The notes: generated by a model not told the origin, from the sequence alone. A stretch of 61,873 nt of DNA from Clostridiaceae bacterium (GCA_012839865.1 DUMO01000005.1:1-61873); one strand, 5' to 3'. Positions 44,801 to 54,603 are shown, counted from the stretch's first letter. Numbers and translations are program-made.

Positions 44801-46107
44801 CCAAAACCGCCTTTGGCTTTGTAAAGGGATACCTGGACGAGCGGGGGCTTGTGGTGACCAACGCCGAAATCGAGAGGCTGGTAAACGGCTGCACCGGCAT
44901 TAAAAGAACCACCGGGCAGCATCCCGGAGGTGTAATGGTCATTCCCCAGGATATGGAGGTATATGATTTTTCACCTGTTCAAAGACCGGCGGATGATGTG
45001 TCCTCGGATGTAATAACCACGCATTTTGATTATAACTTTCTCCACGGGAGCATTCTAAAACTGGACATACTTGGACATACTGTTCCGACAATCATCCGAA
45101 TGCTTGAGGACCTCACAGGTGTTGATGCAAAAAGCATTCCCTTTGATGATCGAAAAACAATGAGTTTATTTTCAAGCACCGAAGCTCTGGGGATAAAGCC
45201 CGAGGATATTGGGTATGAAGTCGGAACCCTGGCAATTCCGGAGTTTGGTACAGGTTTTGTTATTGGAATGCTTCTTGAAACAAAACCCAGTATGTTTTCA
45301 GAACTTGTCAGGATATCGGGTCTTTCCCACGGTACCGATGTGTGGCTTAATAACGCACAAGAGCTGATAGCCCAAAATATAACTACACTGTCAAAAACCA
45401 TATGCTGCCGTGACGATATCATGCTGTACCTGATATACCAGGGTCTGGAGCCGAAAACTGCATTCTTTATAATGGAAGACGTCAGAAAGGGCAAAGGCGT
45501 AAAACCGGAATATGAAGAAAAAATGAAAGCCAACAATGTTCCGGACTGGTATATTGAATCCTGCAAAAAAATAAAGTATATGTTCCCCAAAGCCCATGCT
45601 GCGGCTTATGTGATGATGGCATACAGAATCGCATGGTTCAAGGTGTATTATCCCATTGAGTTCTATACTACATATTTCACCATTTGCGCGAACGATTTTA
45701 ATGCAGCTCTGATGGTTAACGGACCTGAAAGAGTAAAGGCTGAAATAAAAAAGCTTAAGTCCAAGGTTGGAGAGCCTACACAAAAGGAAAAGGACCTTTT
45801 GACAATACTTGAAGTGGTTAATGAGATGTACGCAAGGGGAATCAAGTTTTTGCCTGTGAATTTGTATAAATCCGATGCGTCGAAATTCACCATGTGTGAT
45901 AACTATATTCTGCCGCCTCTCATCGCCCTTCAGGGGTTGGGGCTTTCAGCGGCCTGCAATATAGTGGAGGCAAGAAAAGCCGGCAGGTTTACATCAGTTG
46001 AAGACCTGAAGCAAAAATCCAAAATAACCAAGGCGGTTGTTGATATTCTGAAAGAAAACGGATGCCTGGAAGGCCTGCCCGATAGCAATCAAATGAGCTT
46101 TTTTTAA
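41824..46107 (+). CDS. polC: DNA polymerase III alpha subunit, PolC type
   Basis: PolC is the main replicative polymerase of low-GC Gram-positives. The 1427-residue product has, in order: an N-terminal helical region, an OB fold (about 230-320), a PHP domain beginning VELHLHTQMSAMDG (about 328), and a proofreading 3'-5' exonuclease inserted in the PHP domain (DFVVFDIETTGLDP, about 412). The PHP remainder, a zinc-finger-like segment (CTNCRHSE and CPKCGNPM) and the polymerase core with PDIDLNFSGDYQ (about 955) follow. ATG 41824 is chosen with AGGGG upstream because the frame from 41671 runs through tandem repeats. The length is usual for PolC. Confidence 0.97.
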   Translation: MENSAYKEWFYSLAEAEDKEIINNVSIDSVNVYKKTGKLEVVISADKLVPAAFICRLEDTLSKKLGISTVVVKPRFNINTPLDNVLSEYWEDILYLVGRKIALTNSILTKSTYELSGSRLTVNLKTVGSDIARSQKCDSVIQEIIYNLFNQEVKVEFVDAAIDEEAKKEYFENKENEEMELINNIIDFKSIKSGKKSSRNRHNDAEDNFKRIIIGKKFNDKPVPMNSINEASGKVTVAGDVFKVETREIRGGKTLFTFNVTDYTNSLTAKLFLEKEKLARVQEAIREGTSVSIRGEVQYDKYARDIVLLAYDIIEVEKEVKKDNAETKRVELHLHTQMSAMDGVSPVKDIVKRAISWGHKAVAITDHGVLQAYPDAFAAAGKNIKIIYGVECYLVDSQIPIVFRSKGQSLDGDFVVFDIETTGLDPFTDKITEIGAVRISNGQILEEFSTFVNPEISIPENIAKLTGIDDNLVANAPRIEEVLPEFLKFVGDSPLVAHNATFDYGFIMQNLRKLDMKAEYTLIDTLELSRKLFPDLSKYKLSSVAKHLQLESDRYHRASDDAGILARIFIKCIELLKKREVKNLDDIEKCFGTDDQDVLRAEPFHAILLAKNRTGLKNLYRIVSDSHIKYFYKKPRVPKKLLAEFRNGIIVGSACEAGEIFRAILENKNETEIEKLVRFYDYLEIQPLGNNRFLINNGTVRGEEDLININKKIIELGGKFNKPVVATCDVHFLDEKDEVFRRIIMAGQGYADADYQAPLYFRTTEEMLREFEYLGQEKAYEVVVENTNKIAGMISDITPVPKGTFPPKMEGAEEQIKNMAESKAKEVYGDPLPNIVRERLDKELNSIIKNGFAVMYLIAQKLVAKSMKDGYLVGSRGSVGSSFVANMVGITEVNSLQPHYLCTNCRHSEFITDGSVECGFDLPDKNCPKCGNPMSKNGMDIPFETFLGFEGDKEPDIDLNFSGDYQPVVHKYTEELFGVGHVFRAGTITTIASKTAFGFVKGYLDERGLVVTNAEIERLVNGCTGIKRTTGQHPGGVMVIPQDMEVYDFSPVQRPADDVSSDVITTHFDYNFLHGSILKLDILGHTVPTIIRMLEDLTGVDAKSIPFDDRKTMSLFSSTEALGIKPEDIGYEVGTLAIPEFGTGFVIGMLLETKPSMFSELVRISGLSHGTDVWLNNAQELIAQNITTLSKTICCRDDIMLYLIYQGLEPKTAFFIMEDVRKGKGVKPEYEEKMKANNVPDWYIESCKKIKYMFPKAHAAAYVMMAYRIAWFKVYYPIEFYTTYFTICANDFNAALMVNGPERVKAEIKKLKSKVGEPTQKEKDLLTILEVVNEMYARGIKFLPVNLYKSDASKFTMCDNYILPPLIALQGLGLSAACNIVEARKAGRFTSVEDLKQKSKITKAVVDILKENGCLEGLPDSNQMSFF

Positions 46108-46176
46108 GAAATATAATTTATGAATAAGAGCTATAATTCAGATATTTGCTTTTATAAAGAAGCAACAGTTGAAATT

Positions 46177-46310
46177 GAAATGTATGCAGTACAATAACAA
46201 ATGGTTTTCTCAAAACAAGAGCCTTGTTCTTAGAAAAGCCCGGGGGCATCGAGCCCCGCTCGCTTTTGGCCGGATTTGCTTCGCAAATAGCCCTGTACTG
46301 CATACATTTC
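46177..46310 (+). repeat. Dispersed palindromic element, copy 3 (short form with perfect ends)
   Basis: GAAATGTATGCAGTAC at 46177-46192 is the exact reverse complement of GTACTGCATACATTTC at 46295-46310, so this 134-bp copy has perfect 16-bp terminal inverted repeats. It lacks the internal module of copies 1 and 2: CAAATGG is joined directly to TTTTCTCAAAA. The internal hairpins GGGGGCATCGAGCCCC and ATTTGCTTCGCAAAT are intact. ATT on both sides may be a 3-bp target duplication. Confidence 0.88.
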
Positions 46311-46376
46311 ATTCCTTTCAGCTGCTCATTTATCGATACTAATTGCAAGGTTTTTTAGGAATGAATAAATATTATA

Positions 46377-46405
46377 TTGATTAATGTAAATAATAATGAT
46401 ATAAT
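46377..46405 (+). promoter_or_regulatory. Promoter of the rimP-nusA-infB operon
   Basis: TTGATT at 46377-46382 and a perfect TATAAT at 46400-46405 are 17 bases apart. The start site would be about 46412, upstream of the stem-loop. Confidence 0.75.
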
Positions 46406-46438
46406 ACTATTGACTAAAAGCAAATTGGCTATTATGTA

Positions 46439-46463
46439 AAAGAGTGGGTTGTTCCCACTCTTT
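46439..46463 (+). terminator. Leader stem-loop of the rimP-nusA operon, attenuator candidate
   Basis: AAAGAGTGGG at 46439-46448 pairs perfectly with CCCACTCTTT at 46454-46463 around TTGTT, between promoter and rimP. The stem ends in TTT but the following CATATTATT is a poor T-tract. Since the operon encodes NusA, termination-based feedback is plausible. Confidence 0.55.
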
Positions 46464-46503
46464 CATATTATTCGGTATGTTGAGAGTGTAACAGGAGGAC
46501 GTT

Positions 46504-46968
46504 ATGGCCAAAAGAAAAGTAGAGGAGATAGTTGAAGAAATTGCTTTGCCGGTGGTTGAGAATAAAGGATTTGAGCTTGTGGATGTCGAATTTGTAAAAG
46601 AAGGTTCAAGCTGGTTTTTAAGAGTATATATAGATAAACCCGGCGGAATAACCATTGATGACTGTTCGGATGTCAGCAACGAGCTTGGCAAATTGCTGGA
46701 TAAAGCCGACCCCATACAGGGAAGTTATTATCTTGAAGTGTCTTCACCAGGCCTTGAAAGACCATTGAAAAAGGACAGGGATTTTGAAAGGTATAAGGGA
46801 GAAACAGTTGAAGTGCGAACATTCAGGGCTATTGACGGACATAAGGTTTTTGAAGGAACACTGTTGGGTCTGGTTGAAGGAAATATCGAAATTGATAAGG
46901 ACGGGCAGTTTTTAAAATTCCCCAGGGAAAGCGTGGCATCAGTGAAAAAAGTATTCAAATTTAAATAG
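46504..46968 (+). CDS. rimP: Ribosome maturation factor RimP
   Basis: RimP assists 30S subunit maturation. The 154-residue product has ENKGFELVDVEFVKEGSSWFLRVYIDKPGGITIDDC in the N-terminal domain and YYLEVSSPGLERPLKKDRDFERYKGE leading into the SH3-like C-terminal domain. AGGAGG precedes the ATG by about 5 bases. It is the first gene of the conserved rimP-nusA-ylxR-ylxQ-infB-rbfA operon. Confidence 0.96.
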   Translation: MAKRKVEEIVEEIALPVVENKGFELVDVEFVKEGSSWFLRVYIDKPGGITIDDCSDVSNELGKLLDKADPIQGSYYLEVSSPGLERPLKKDRDFERYKGETVEVRTFRAIDGHKVFEGTLLGLVEGNIEIDKDGQFLKFPRESVASVKKVFKFK

Positions 46969-47075
46969 TATTTTTTTTTGGCTTGTAAATTTTTGTGATT
47001 GTTTGGATTTTACTGGACATTAACATAATTTGATTATAGAAAGAGAATATAGAAAGCGGGAGGTTGGTAAGCATT

Positions 47076-48269
47076 ATGAGCGTAGAATTAATTCATGCAT
47101 TAAAACAATTGGAAAAAGAAAAAGGGATCGATAAAGAGGTACTTCTCGAGGCAATAGAAGCAGCTCTTATTTCTGCTTATAAAAAGAATTTTGGTTCAGG
47201 CCAGAATGTTAAAGTTCATATTGACAGGGAAACAGGGAATGTAAAGGTGTATTCCCTCAAGGTTGTAAGAAGCAAGGTGGAGAATCCTCAAACAGAAATA
47301 TCCCTGGAGGAAGCCCATAAGATAAATTCACTTTTAATAGAGGGAGATACCGCTGAAATTGAAGTGACTCCCAGAACCTTCGGCCGGATTGCCGCCCAGA
47401 CCGCAAAGCAGGTTGTCGTGCAGAGAATCAGGGAGGCTGAAAGAGGTATTATTTATGATGAATTTGTCAACAAGGAAAGTGATATAGTTACAGGCATTGT
47501 CCAGAGAATTGAGCGCAAAAACGTGATTATCGATTTGGGCAAGGCTGAAGCTGTTTTAACTCCCACCGAACAAGTGCCTGGTGAGGTCTATAATTTTGGA
47601 GACAGACTGAAGTTGTATGTTCTGGAGGTGAAAAAGACTTCAAAAGGCCCCCAGATTATGGTTTCAAGGACACATCCGGGGCTTGTCAAGCGCCTTTTTG
47701 AATTGGAAGTGCCTGAGATTCATGATGGTATTGTAGAAATAAAAAGCATTGCAAGGGAAGCGGGATCCAGAACAAAGATTGCCGTATTCTCGAAAGATGA
47801 TAATGTGGATCCCGTTGGAGCCTGTGTCGGGCAGAAAGGCACCAGGGTAAATGCAATTGTTGATGAGCTTAAGGGCGAAAAAATTGATATAATAAAATGG
47901 AGTATCAATGCAGAAGAATATATTTCAAGCAGCCTGAGCCCTGCCAAGGTGATAAGGGTTGATTTGGATGAAGAGAATAAAACAGCAAAAGTAACCGTAC
48001 CGGATTTCCAGCTTTCCCTTGCTATCGGAAAAGTCGGGCAGAATGCAAGGCTTGCTGCCAAGCTGACAGGGTGGAAAATTGACATCAAGAATGAATCGGA
48101 GCTTCGTGCTACCATTGAGCAGCAGTTGCTCAATTTTGACCATGATTATGATCCTTCAAAAATGGATTATTACGATGAAGATGACGAATATATTGAAGAT
48201 GACGTCAATGAGGAAGACTATGAAAGTGACGATGCACCGGATGGTGCAGATGAAGAAGGGGATATGTAG
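47076..48269 (+). CDS. nusA: Transcription elongation/termination factor NusA
   Basis: NusA binds RNA polymerase and nascent RNA. The 397-residue product has the N-terminal polymerase-binding domain (MSVELIHALKQLEKEKGIDK), an S1 domain (SDIVTGIVQRIERKNVIIDLGKAEAVL) and two KH domains (VGACVGQKGTRVNAIVDELKGEKID and LAIGKVGQNARLAAKLTGWKIDI). The C-terminus is an acidic tail of about 30 residues (DYDPSKMDYYDEDDEY). ATG 47076 is chosen with GGGAGG 12 bases upstream; TTG 47064 directly abuts that site. Confidence 0.96.
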   Translation: MSVELIHALKQLEKEKGIDKEVLLEAIEAALISAYKKNFGSGQNVKVHIDRETGNVKVYSLKVVRSKVENPQTEISLEEAHKINSLLIEGDTAEIEVTPRTFGRIAAQTAKQVVVQRIREAERGIIYDEFVNKESDIVTGIVQRIERKNVIIDLGKAEAVLTPTEQVPGEVYNFGDRLKLYVLEVKKTSKGPQIMVSRTHPGLVKRLFELEVPEIHDGIVEIKSIAREAGSRTKIAVFSKDDNVDPVGACVGQKGTRVNAIVDELKGEKIDIIKWSINAEEYISSSLSPAKVIRVDLDEENKTAKVTVPDFQLSLAIGKVGQNARLAAKLTGWKIDIKNESELRATIEQQLLNFDHDYDPSKMDYYDEDDEYIEDDVNEEDYESDDAPDGADEEGDM

Positions 48270-48318
48270 ACTGGAGTGTTGTCAAAAAAGAAGTTTTTTG
48301 AGGGGGTAGATTGCATAG

Positions 48319-48597
48319 ATGAAGAAAAAAAAGGTGCCGATAAGAATGTGCATCGGCTGTATGGAAAATAAGCCGAAGAAAGAGCTTATACGGGTTGTAA
48401 AAAACAAGGAAAACGAAATATCAATAGACTTTACCGGGAAAAAACCTGGGAGAGGGGCGTACATTTGCAATAATCCCGAATGCCTGAAAAAGGCCCAAAA
48501 AGCCAAAAGACTTGAAAAAGCTTTTGAATTGCCGATAGACAACACAATTTTTGAAGAATTGCAAAAACAAATGGAGGGTTTAAATGAAGGATCTTGA
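48319..48597 (+). CDS. ylxR: YlxR family protein (RNA-binding, RNase P modulator family)
   Basis: The 92-residue product has the family signature PIRMCIGCMENKPKKELIRVV and GRGAYICNNPECLKKA. YlxR of B. subtilis has been described as an RNA-binding protein that modulates RNase P (RnpM). It overlaps ylxQ by 14 bases in the nusA operon. The start is an ATG with GGGGG about 14 bases upstream, a rather long spacing. Confidence 0.92.
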   Translation: MKKKKVPIRMCIGCMENKPKKELIRVVKNKENEISIDFTGKKPGRGAYICNNPECLKKAQKAKRLEKAFELPIDNTIFEELQKQMEGLNEGS

Positions 48598-48931
48598 AAG
48601 GGCATACTGTAATATAGGACTTGCATTAAAGGCGGGAAAGCTTGTTTTGGGCGCCCATGCCTGCGAGGAATTTATAAAAAACGGTAAGGCCATTTTGGTT
48701 ATTGTTGCAGATGATGCATCTTCCAACACCAAAAAGAAGTTTAATGATATGTGCGAGTTTTACAATACTGAAATAAGGTTTTTCGGAGATAAAGAAACAT
48801 TGGGGAGGTATCTTGGAAAAGAAAACAAAACTATTGCAGCCGTGACAGATTTAAACCTGTCAAAGCTAATTGCATGTACGATTGACAGCATTGAAAATTT
48901 AACGGGGGTGAAGGATATTGAAAAAAACTAG
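48584..48931 (+). CDS. ylxQ: L7Ae/L30e-family ribosomal-like protein YlxQ
   Basis: The 115-residue product is an L7Ae-type kink-turn RNA-binding fold: [43 protein letters not shown]. Its role is probably in ribosome or small-RNA structure. It overlaps ylxR at its start and infB at its end by 14 bases each, so translation is tightly coupled. GGAGGG lies 7 bases before the ATG within ylxR. Confidence 0.92.
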   Translation: MKDLERAYCNIGLALKAGKLVLGAHACEEFIKNGKAILVIVADDASSNTKKKFNDMCEFYNTEIRFFGDKETLGRYLGKENKTIAAVTDLNLSKLIACTIDSIENLTGVKDIEKN

Positions 48932-51900
48932 AATATATGAACTTGCAAAAGAACTTAATACAACAAGTAAAAGGTTGATAGAGAAGCTTGAGGAGATAAA
49001 TATAACTGTAAAGAATCATATGAGCTTTCTGGATGATGACCAGCTGAATGCCCTCTATGACCATATTGGAGTTATAAGGCATAATGATGGCAGCGGTACG
49101 GAAGCTGATAATTTGCCTGAACCTCCGAAAATTCAAAAAAAGACTGAACCTAAAAAGGAAGTAAGGGATATTCCGAGAATAATCCGAAAAACCGAGATTA
49201 TTATTGATTCAAAGAATGATTATAATAAAGAAAGCCTGCAAGGTTCCCAGGACAGCAAGAAGGACATTGACAAGAAAAAGAAGGGCAAGCGGGAATTCAT
49301 CAAAGTTGCGGATAACAGTTCCGGTTTAAGACCCGGACTTACCAGAAGCACGGGATTTGATTACGTGAATGAGCTTCTGAGCGCAAAAAAAGCTGAGAGA
49401 CTGAAAGAAGAGAAGGAAAACAGGCAAAAGGAATTAAGAAGCGCGGAAGCCGGGGCTTCAGAAGCCAGAGATCAAAAAGCCAAAGTGGAAAACAAACAGG
49501 CAAGCCCGGAACATCCGGAGAAGAATGAAGCTTTCAGGGCTGCCAGGGGAGCCGCCCAGGAACCTTTGACCGGACAGAAAGCAGCTCCAACTGACAAGAA
49601 GACCCAGGAAGCCAGGACAGTGCCTGATACATTGCAGAAAGTTTCAGATGAGGAAAGTCAGAGAAAGAAGACCGATGCAGGTCCGAAGGAGTCTCCTGCG
49701 GCACGAGCCGGTGAACAGCCCAGGAAGATTGAACAGCCCCCGAAAACTCCCGCGCAGGGCAGAACCGGTGCCAAGGCTGAAACCACTGCTCATGAACATG
49801 CTAAAAAGGACCCGGTAAAAGAAGGAAAAGAAAAACAAGACACAGCAGCCTTTAAAACTACGGATGAATCTCAGGTTAAAGCAGAAACTAAAGCTATAGA
49901 CGAAAAATTGGTTAGAAGTGAGGATACTAAAGGGAAGACGGAACATATGGTCACTAAGGAACAAGATTACGACAGGAATGTCAGAAGAGGGTCTGTTGAT
50001 ATTTCTCAAAAGAAAAAAGCGGAAAAGGTTCAAACACCTATTGCTAATATTCAAAGTATTGACTTGCTGGATGTCAAGTCGGAAAAACCGAAAGTAATAA
50101 AGAAAGAATATGAAAACAAATATCAGGTCAAAACTGAAAAGAAGGAAAGCAAGAAGGAAGTATTAAAAACATCAGGACGAAAGCAAAAGTTTTCTCCTGA
50201 AAGTCTGATAATCGGTCAAAAGAAAAAAATATCCGAATTATTGACGGATGACAGCTATACACTTGAGCTGCTTGACGATGAAATGCCAACAGGCAAGAAA
50301 AAGTTCCCGAAACCAGGCAAGGATGTCAGGAAAGTGGACAAAAAGCAGAAGCATATTCCTCAAAAAGCAGTTTTGACTTCAATAACAATACCTGCAACCA
50401 TCACTGTGAAGGATCTAGCGGAGGCTTTGAAAAAAACAGCCAGTGAAGTCATAAAGAAATTAATCGGTTTGGGAGTTATGGCAGCAGTGAACCAGGAGAT
50501 AGATTTTGACACTGCAACCCTGGTTGCCGATGAATTTGGAGTAAAAACTGAAAAACAGGTAGATATTAATGAAGAGGATATACTTTTTGATGAGTCTGAA
50601 GATAAAGAAAGTGATTTGGTTCCAAGACCGCCTATTGTAGTTGTAATGGGCCACGTAGACCATGGAAAAACGTCCTTGCTTGATGCAATCAGGGAAAGCC
50701 ATGTAGCTGCCACCGAAGCCGGTGGAATTACACAACACATAGGCGCATACATGGTTGAAATCAACGGAAGAAAGATAACCTTCCTGGATACCCCCGGTCA
50801 TGAGGCATTTACTTCAATGAGAGCAAGGGGTGCCCAGGTCACTGATATTGCAATACTGGTTGTTGCCGCCGATGATGGTGTAATGCCCCAAACTGTTGAA
50901 GCCATTAATCATGCAAAAGCTGCCAATGTTGAAATAATTGTTGCAATTAACAAGATTGACAAACCCGGCGCAAATCCGGACAGGATAAAACAACAGTTGA
51001 CAGAACATGGGCTTCTTCCGGAAGAATGGGGAGGAAACACCATATGCGTCAACATATCTGCCAAAAAGAGGACCAATATTGAAGAACTCCTGGAAATGGT
51101 GCTCCTGACCGCTGATGTGCTTGAGTTGAAAGCTAATCCCGACAGACAGGCAAAAGGTACTGTAATTGAAGCCAAGCTTGACAAACAACGCGGTGCTGTT
51201 GCTACACTTATAGTTCAAAAGGGAACCTTAAGAAGCGGAGATACCCTCATTGCAGGCACATCCGTCGGGCATATCAGGGCAATGTATGATGACAAGAATA
51301 ACAAAATTGATGAGGCAGGACCGTCAACTCCGGTTGAAGTACTTGGTCTGGATGAAGTGCCACAGGCAGGAGAAGTATTTTATGCAGTAACTGATGAGAA
51401 AATTGCGAGGCAGCTTGTTGAAAAAAGAAGAAACAGCTTGAGAGCAGCTCAAATAAAAGCAACCTCAAAAGTTTCACTGGAAGATTTGTTCTCCCAGATA
51501 CAGGCTGGTAATATTAAAGACCTGAACATAATCGTAAAAGCCGACGTGCAAGGCTCGGTGGAAGCTGTGAAGCAGTCACTTGAGAAGCTGTCAAACGATG
51601 AAGTCAGGGTTAATTTGATTCATGGCGGTGTGGGGACAATTAATGATTCAGACGTTCAACTTGCTGAGGTAACCAACGCAATCATTATTGGTTTTAATGT
51701 AAGACCCGGAGCAAATGTGGCTGAAGCTGCAAAGACTGCGGGAGTTGATTTGAGACTGTACAGGGTCATATACGATGCAATCGAAGACATTCAGGCAGCT
51801 ATGAAAGGATTGCTCGAACCAAAATTCAGAGAAGTTATAATCGGGCATGCCGAAGTAAGGCAAACTTTCAGGGTCTCCGGAATTGGCACCATAGCAGGAT

Positions 51901-52121
51901 GTTATGTAACAGATGGAAAAATACAAAGAAATTCGGAAGTAAGGCTGGTTAGAGACGGAATAGTTGTTCACGAAGGAAAACTGGGGTCCCTCAAACGCTT
52001 TAAAGACGATGTAAAGGAAGTGGCCCAGGGGTATGAATGCGGTATGACTCTTGAGAACTATAACGATATAAAGGAAAATGATGTTTTTGAAGCTTTCGTT
52101 ATGGAGGAAGTTAAAGAATAA
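48918..52121 (+). CDS. infB: Translation initiation factor IF-2
   Basis: IF-2 brings initiator tRNA to the 30S subunit in a GTP-dependent way. The 1067-residue product has an N-terminal IF2N helix domain ([23 protein letters not shown]). A very long, charged, low-complexity linker (about 75-480) rich in Lys, Glu and Ala follows. A second IF2N lies near 500 ([22 protein letters not shown]). The G domain has GHVDHGKTS (about 577), DTPGHEAF and NKIDKP, and then domains II-IV complete the protein. The start is TTG, inside ylxQ, with GGGGGTGA upstream. The linker is longer than in B. subtilis. Confidence 0.97.
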   Translation: MKKTRIYELAKELNTTSKRLIEKLEEINITVKNHMSFLDDDQLNALYDHIGVIRHNDGSGTEADNLPEPPKIQKKTEPKKEVRDIPRIIRKTEIIIDSKNDYNKESLQGSQDSKKDIDKKKKGKREFIKVADNSSGLRPGLTRSTGFDYVNELLSAKKAERLKEEKENRQKELRSAEAGASEARDQKAKVENKQASPEHPEKNEAFRAARGAAQEPLTGQKAAPTDKKTQEARTVPDTLQKVSDEESQRKKTDAGPKESPAARAGEQPRKIEQPPKTPAQGRTGAKAETTAHEHAKKDPVKEGKEKQDTAAFKTTDESQVKAETKAIDEKLVRSEDTKGKTEHMVTKEQDYDRNVRRGSVDISQKKKAEKVQTPIANIQSIDLLDVKSEKPKVIKKEYENKYQVKTEKKESKKEVLKTSGRKQKFSPESLIIGQKKKISELLTDDSYTLELLDDEMPTGKKKFPKPGKDVRKVDKKQKHIPQKAVLTSITIPATITVKDLAEALKKTASEVIKKLIGLGVMAAVNQEIDFDTATLVADEFGVKTEKQVDINEEDILFDESEDKESDLVPRPPIVVVMGHVDHGKTSLLDAIRESHVAATEAGGITQHIGAYMVEINGRKITFLDTPGHEAFTSMRARGAQVTDIAILVVAADDGVMPQTVEAINHAKAANVEIIVAINKIDKPGANPDRIKQQLTEHGLLPEEWGGNTICVNISAKKRTNIEELLEMVLLTADVLELKANPDRQAKGTVIEAKLDKQRGAVATLIVQKGTLRSGDTLIAGTSVGHIRAMYDDKNNKIDEAGPSTPVEVLGLDEVPQAGEVFYAVTDEKIARQLVEKRRNSLRAAQIKATSKVSLEDLFSQIQAGNIKDLNIIVKADVQGSVEAVKQSLEKLSNDEVRVNLIHGGVGTINDSDVQLAEVTNAIIIGFNVRPGANVAEAAKTAGVDLRLYRVIYDAIEDIQAAMKGLLEPKFREVIIGHAEVRQTFRVSGIGTIAGCYVTDGKIQRNSEVRLVRDGIVVHEGKLGSLKRFKDDVKEVAQGYECGMTLENYNDIKENDVFEAFVMEEVKE

Positions 52122-52135
52122 AGGGAGATGGCGCT

Positions 52136-52492
52136 TTGAAGAACAGGACTAACCGAATTGCTGAAGAAATGAAAAAAGAGATAAGTGACATTATTCAAAA
52201 TCAAATAAAAGACCCGAGACTGCCACCCATGGTGAGCGTAGTCCGTGTAGAGGTTACACGGGATTTAAGGTATGCCAGGGTTTATGCAAGCGTGTTGGGA
52301 GATGATGCTTCAAAAGAGGGCGCAATTGCCGCTTTGAAAAGCGCATCCGGTTTTATACGCAGGGAAGTCGGGCAAAGAATCAAGTTAAGGTATACCCCTG
52401 AATTGGTTTTTGAGCTGGATGACTCAATTGAACATGGTGTATATATGAGCAGGCTCATAGATGAAGTTGTAAAGAATAAAGAAGAGCAATAA
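52136..52492 (+). CDS. rbfA: Ribosome-binding factor A
   Basis: RbfA is a KH-type protein needed for 16S rRNA 5'-end processing. The 118-residue product has RIAEEMKKEISDIIQNQIKDPRLP and ELVFELDDSIEHGVYMSRLIDE. TTG start with GGGAGATGG about 8 bases upstream, 14 bases after infB. Confidence 0.95.
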   Translation: MKNRTNRIAEEMKKEISDIIQNQIKDPRLPPMVSVVRVEVTRDLRYARVYASVLGDDASKEGAIAALKSASGFIRREVGQRIKLRYTPELVFELDDSIEHGVYMSRLIDEVVKNKEEQ

Positions 52493-52548
52493 CCGTGTAA
52501 TCAGGTTCAAAAACCATGTTGTTGCAGCGTGGCAGACAGGATGACAAG

Positions 52549-52586
52549 CCCCGGTAAAACAATCCGCACCAGGATGTGAGCCGGGG
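52549..52586 (+). other. Nested stem-loop between rbfA and nrnA
   Basis: CCCCGG at 52549-52554 pairs with CCGGGG at 52581-52586, and ATCC/GGAT (52562-52565 with 52572-52575) forms an inner helix. No T-run follows. It may be a processing or stability element within the operon. Confidence 0.45.
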
Positions 52587-52646
52587 TAAAGCATATTACC
52601 GTAATAATTTTTCAATTTTCGTGTTTCTTCCTAAGGATGGTAACAA

Positions 52647-53615
52647 ATGTTGGACAGTATAATTGCAATAATCGAAAAAGCAGAGAAAATAACCATATTG
52701 CCTCATATTTTTGCTGACGGAGACTGTCTTGGATCAAGTTTCGCCCTTGCTATGGCTTTAAAAAGAATGGGTAAAAAAGTTGAAGTTTATCTTGAAGAAG
52801 AAATTCCTCAAATGTATGAATTTCTGCCGGGTAAGGAGATTTCTTCCGTTTACAGGGGCGAACGTATCGAACCGGGTCTTGCTATAGCCATCGATACAGG
52901 AGATGTGGAGAGGTTGGGCTCAAGGTACGGTATATTCAAAGCAGCGGAGATTACCGTGAATATTGACCATCACTCCACCAATACGATGTTCGGATTCTAC
53001 AATTATGTAGATAGAAACTCCTCAGCTTCAGCGGAAATAATTTACCGGATGCTTAAGATGATGGACACAGGCCTTGACGAAAAGATTGCGGTTTTGCTTT
53101 ATGTAGCGATAATCACTGATACCGGAGGTTTCAGATACAGCAATACTACACCCCAAACCCACATTATTGCCGGGGACCTTTTGAATTTCGGCATAAATGT
53201 TGCTGAAATTTCAGCTAAAGTGTTTGACAGGACATCTTTGGCAAAAGTCAGGTTAATGGGTGAAGCAATTCAAAGTCTTGAGATTTTGGAGAATGGTAAA
53301 ATATCCGTTATCACCATTACCGACGAAATGATATCAAGGGTGCAGGCAAAAGAGGAAGACTGTGACGGGCTTGTCAACCTGGCTAGAAATATAGAGGGTG
53401 TAGAGGCGGCAATTATGCTCAGGCATAGGGGGAAGGATGAAATCAAGGTTAATTTTAGATCAAACGGCAATATTGACGTTTCCAGGATTGCCATAATGTT
53501 TTCCGGCGGAGGCCATCCCAAAGCTGCCGGTTGTACAATAAGGGGAGATTTGGAAAAAGTAAAGGAAATGGTGCTTGCCAAGATCAAAGCCTCCCTGATT
53601 GCAAATCTGCAGTGA
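52647..53615 (+). CDS. nrnA: DHH-family phosphoesterase NrnA (oligoribonuclease / pAp phosphatase)
   Basis: NrnA degrades short RNA oligomers and 3'-phosphoadenosine 5'-phosphate. The 322-residue product has the DHH domain motifs: LPHIFADGDCLGSS (motif I), IDTGDVERLG (motif II) and NIDHHSTN (DHH motif). The DHHA1 substrate-binding domain at the end carries FSGGGHPKAAGC. The position between rbfA and truB is usual for Firmicutes. Confidence 0.93.
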   Translation: MLDSIIAIIEKAEKITILPHIFADGDCLGSSFALAMALKRMGKKVEVYLEEEIPQMYEFLPGKEISSVYRGERIEPGLAIAIDTGDVERLGSRYGIFKAAEITVNIDHHSTNTMFGFYNYVDRNSSASAEIIYRMLKMMDTGLDEKIAVLLYVAIITDTGGFRYSNTTPQTHIIAGDLLNFGINVAEISAKVFDRTSLAKVRLMGEAIQSLEILENGKISVITITDEMISRVQAKEEDCDGLVNLARNIEGVEAAIMLRHRGKDEIKVNFRSNGNIDVSRIAIMFSGGGHPKAAGCTIRGDLEKVKEMVLAKIKASLIANLQ

Positions 53616-53631
53616 GGTTGTGAGTTGAAAA

Positions 53632-54603
53632 ATGAATGGAATGATTAATATAATAAAGCCTCCCGGGATGACATCCTTTGATGTGGTAGGCTTTCTCAGG
53701 AGGACTCTTAATGTAAAAAAGGCAGGGCACACGGGGACGTTGGATCCTGCTGCATGTGGTGTTTTACCGGTTTGCCTGGGCAGCGCAACCCGTGCCATTG
53801 AATTTTTAACTGACAATGATAAAAAATACAGAGCTGAACTTACCCTTGGCATTGAGACTGATACCCAGGATTCCACAGGGCGGGTTTTATCGGAAAAGCA
53901 GGTAAGTTTAAGTGACAATAATATATTGGATGTAGTTAAATCCTTTGTCGGGAAAATTGAACAGGTGCCACCTATGTATTCAGCCATAAAGATTAATGGC
54001 AGAAAACTGTATCAGCTTGCAAGAGAAGGCGTTATTGTCGAAAGAAAAGCAAGAACCATTCAAATCCATTCGATTGAAGTTTTACAAATCCGAAATAATA
54101 GAGTATTATTTGATGTGGAATGCTCCAAGGGAACATATATAAGAACATTGTGTGCGGATATAGGTTCAAAACTTGGTTGTGGAGGGCATTTGTCTTTTCT
54201 TTTGAGAACAAAGGCAGGCAAGTTTACTCTTGATACGGCGGTAACCCTTGAGAAAGCGAGGGATTCTGTACTGGCGGGAAGAATAAATGAAAAGCTGCTT
54301 GGGGTTGATTATGTCTTTTCTCATTTGCGAAAGGTGATACTTGACGATGATCAGTATAAACTTTTTAAAAACGGAGGATTCCTGCTGATACCAGATAAGG
54401 TGCACACTGAAACGAACTTTCATGGAGAAGGTGATACTATTCTTATAAATTCACCTGTGCATGAAAGTTGCCAGGGAAATGTCTGCTCCGCAAAAGAAGG
54501 GGATATTTTAAGGGTTTACGATTCAAATTTAAAATTTGCAGCCCTTGGGGAAGTTGTAAGGAAAGGTAAGCTTTATATCAAGTCAAAGAAGCAATTTATA
54601 TGA
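53632..54603 (+). CDS. truB: tRNA pseudouridine(55) synthase TruB
   Basis: TruB makes pseudouridine 55 in the T-loop of tRNAs. The 323-residue product has INIIKPPGMTSFDVVGFLRR, the catalytic KAGHTGTLDPAACGVLPVCLG with the active Asp in TLD, and VECSKGTYIRTLCADIG. The C-terminal ~90 residues form a PUA-like domain. It starts 16 bases after nrnA. Confidence 0.96.
   Translation: MNGMINIIKPPGMTSFDVVGFLRRTLNVKKAGHTGTLDPAACGVLPVCLGSATRAIEFLTDNDKKYRAELTLGIETDTQDSTGRVLSEKQVSLSDNNILDVVKSFVGKIEQVPPMYSAIKINGRKLYQLAREGVIVERKARTIQIHSIEVLQIRNNRVLFDVECSKGTYIRTLCADIGSKLGCGGHLSFLLRTKAGKFTLDTAVTLEKARDSVLAGRINEKLLGVDYVFSHLRKVILDDDQYKLFKNGGFLLIPDKVHTETNFHGEGDTILINSPVHESCQGNVCSAKEGDILRVYDSNLKFAALGEVVRKGKLYIKSKKQFI

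Larger units (their letters stand above)
46108..46503. other. Intergenic region polC-rimP
   Basis: About 396 bases containing copy 3 of the dispersed element (46177-46310), a sigma-A promoter (46377-46405), a stem-loop (46439-46463) and the rimP ribosome site near 46494-46499. No gene is seen. Confidence 0.75.
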
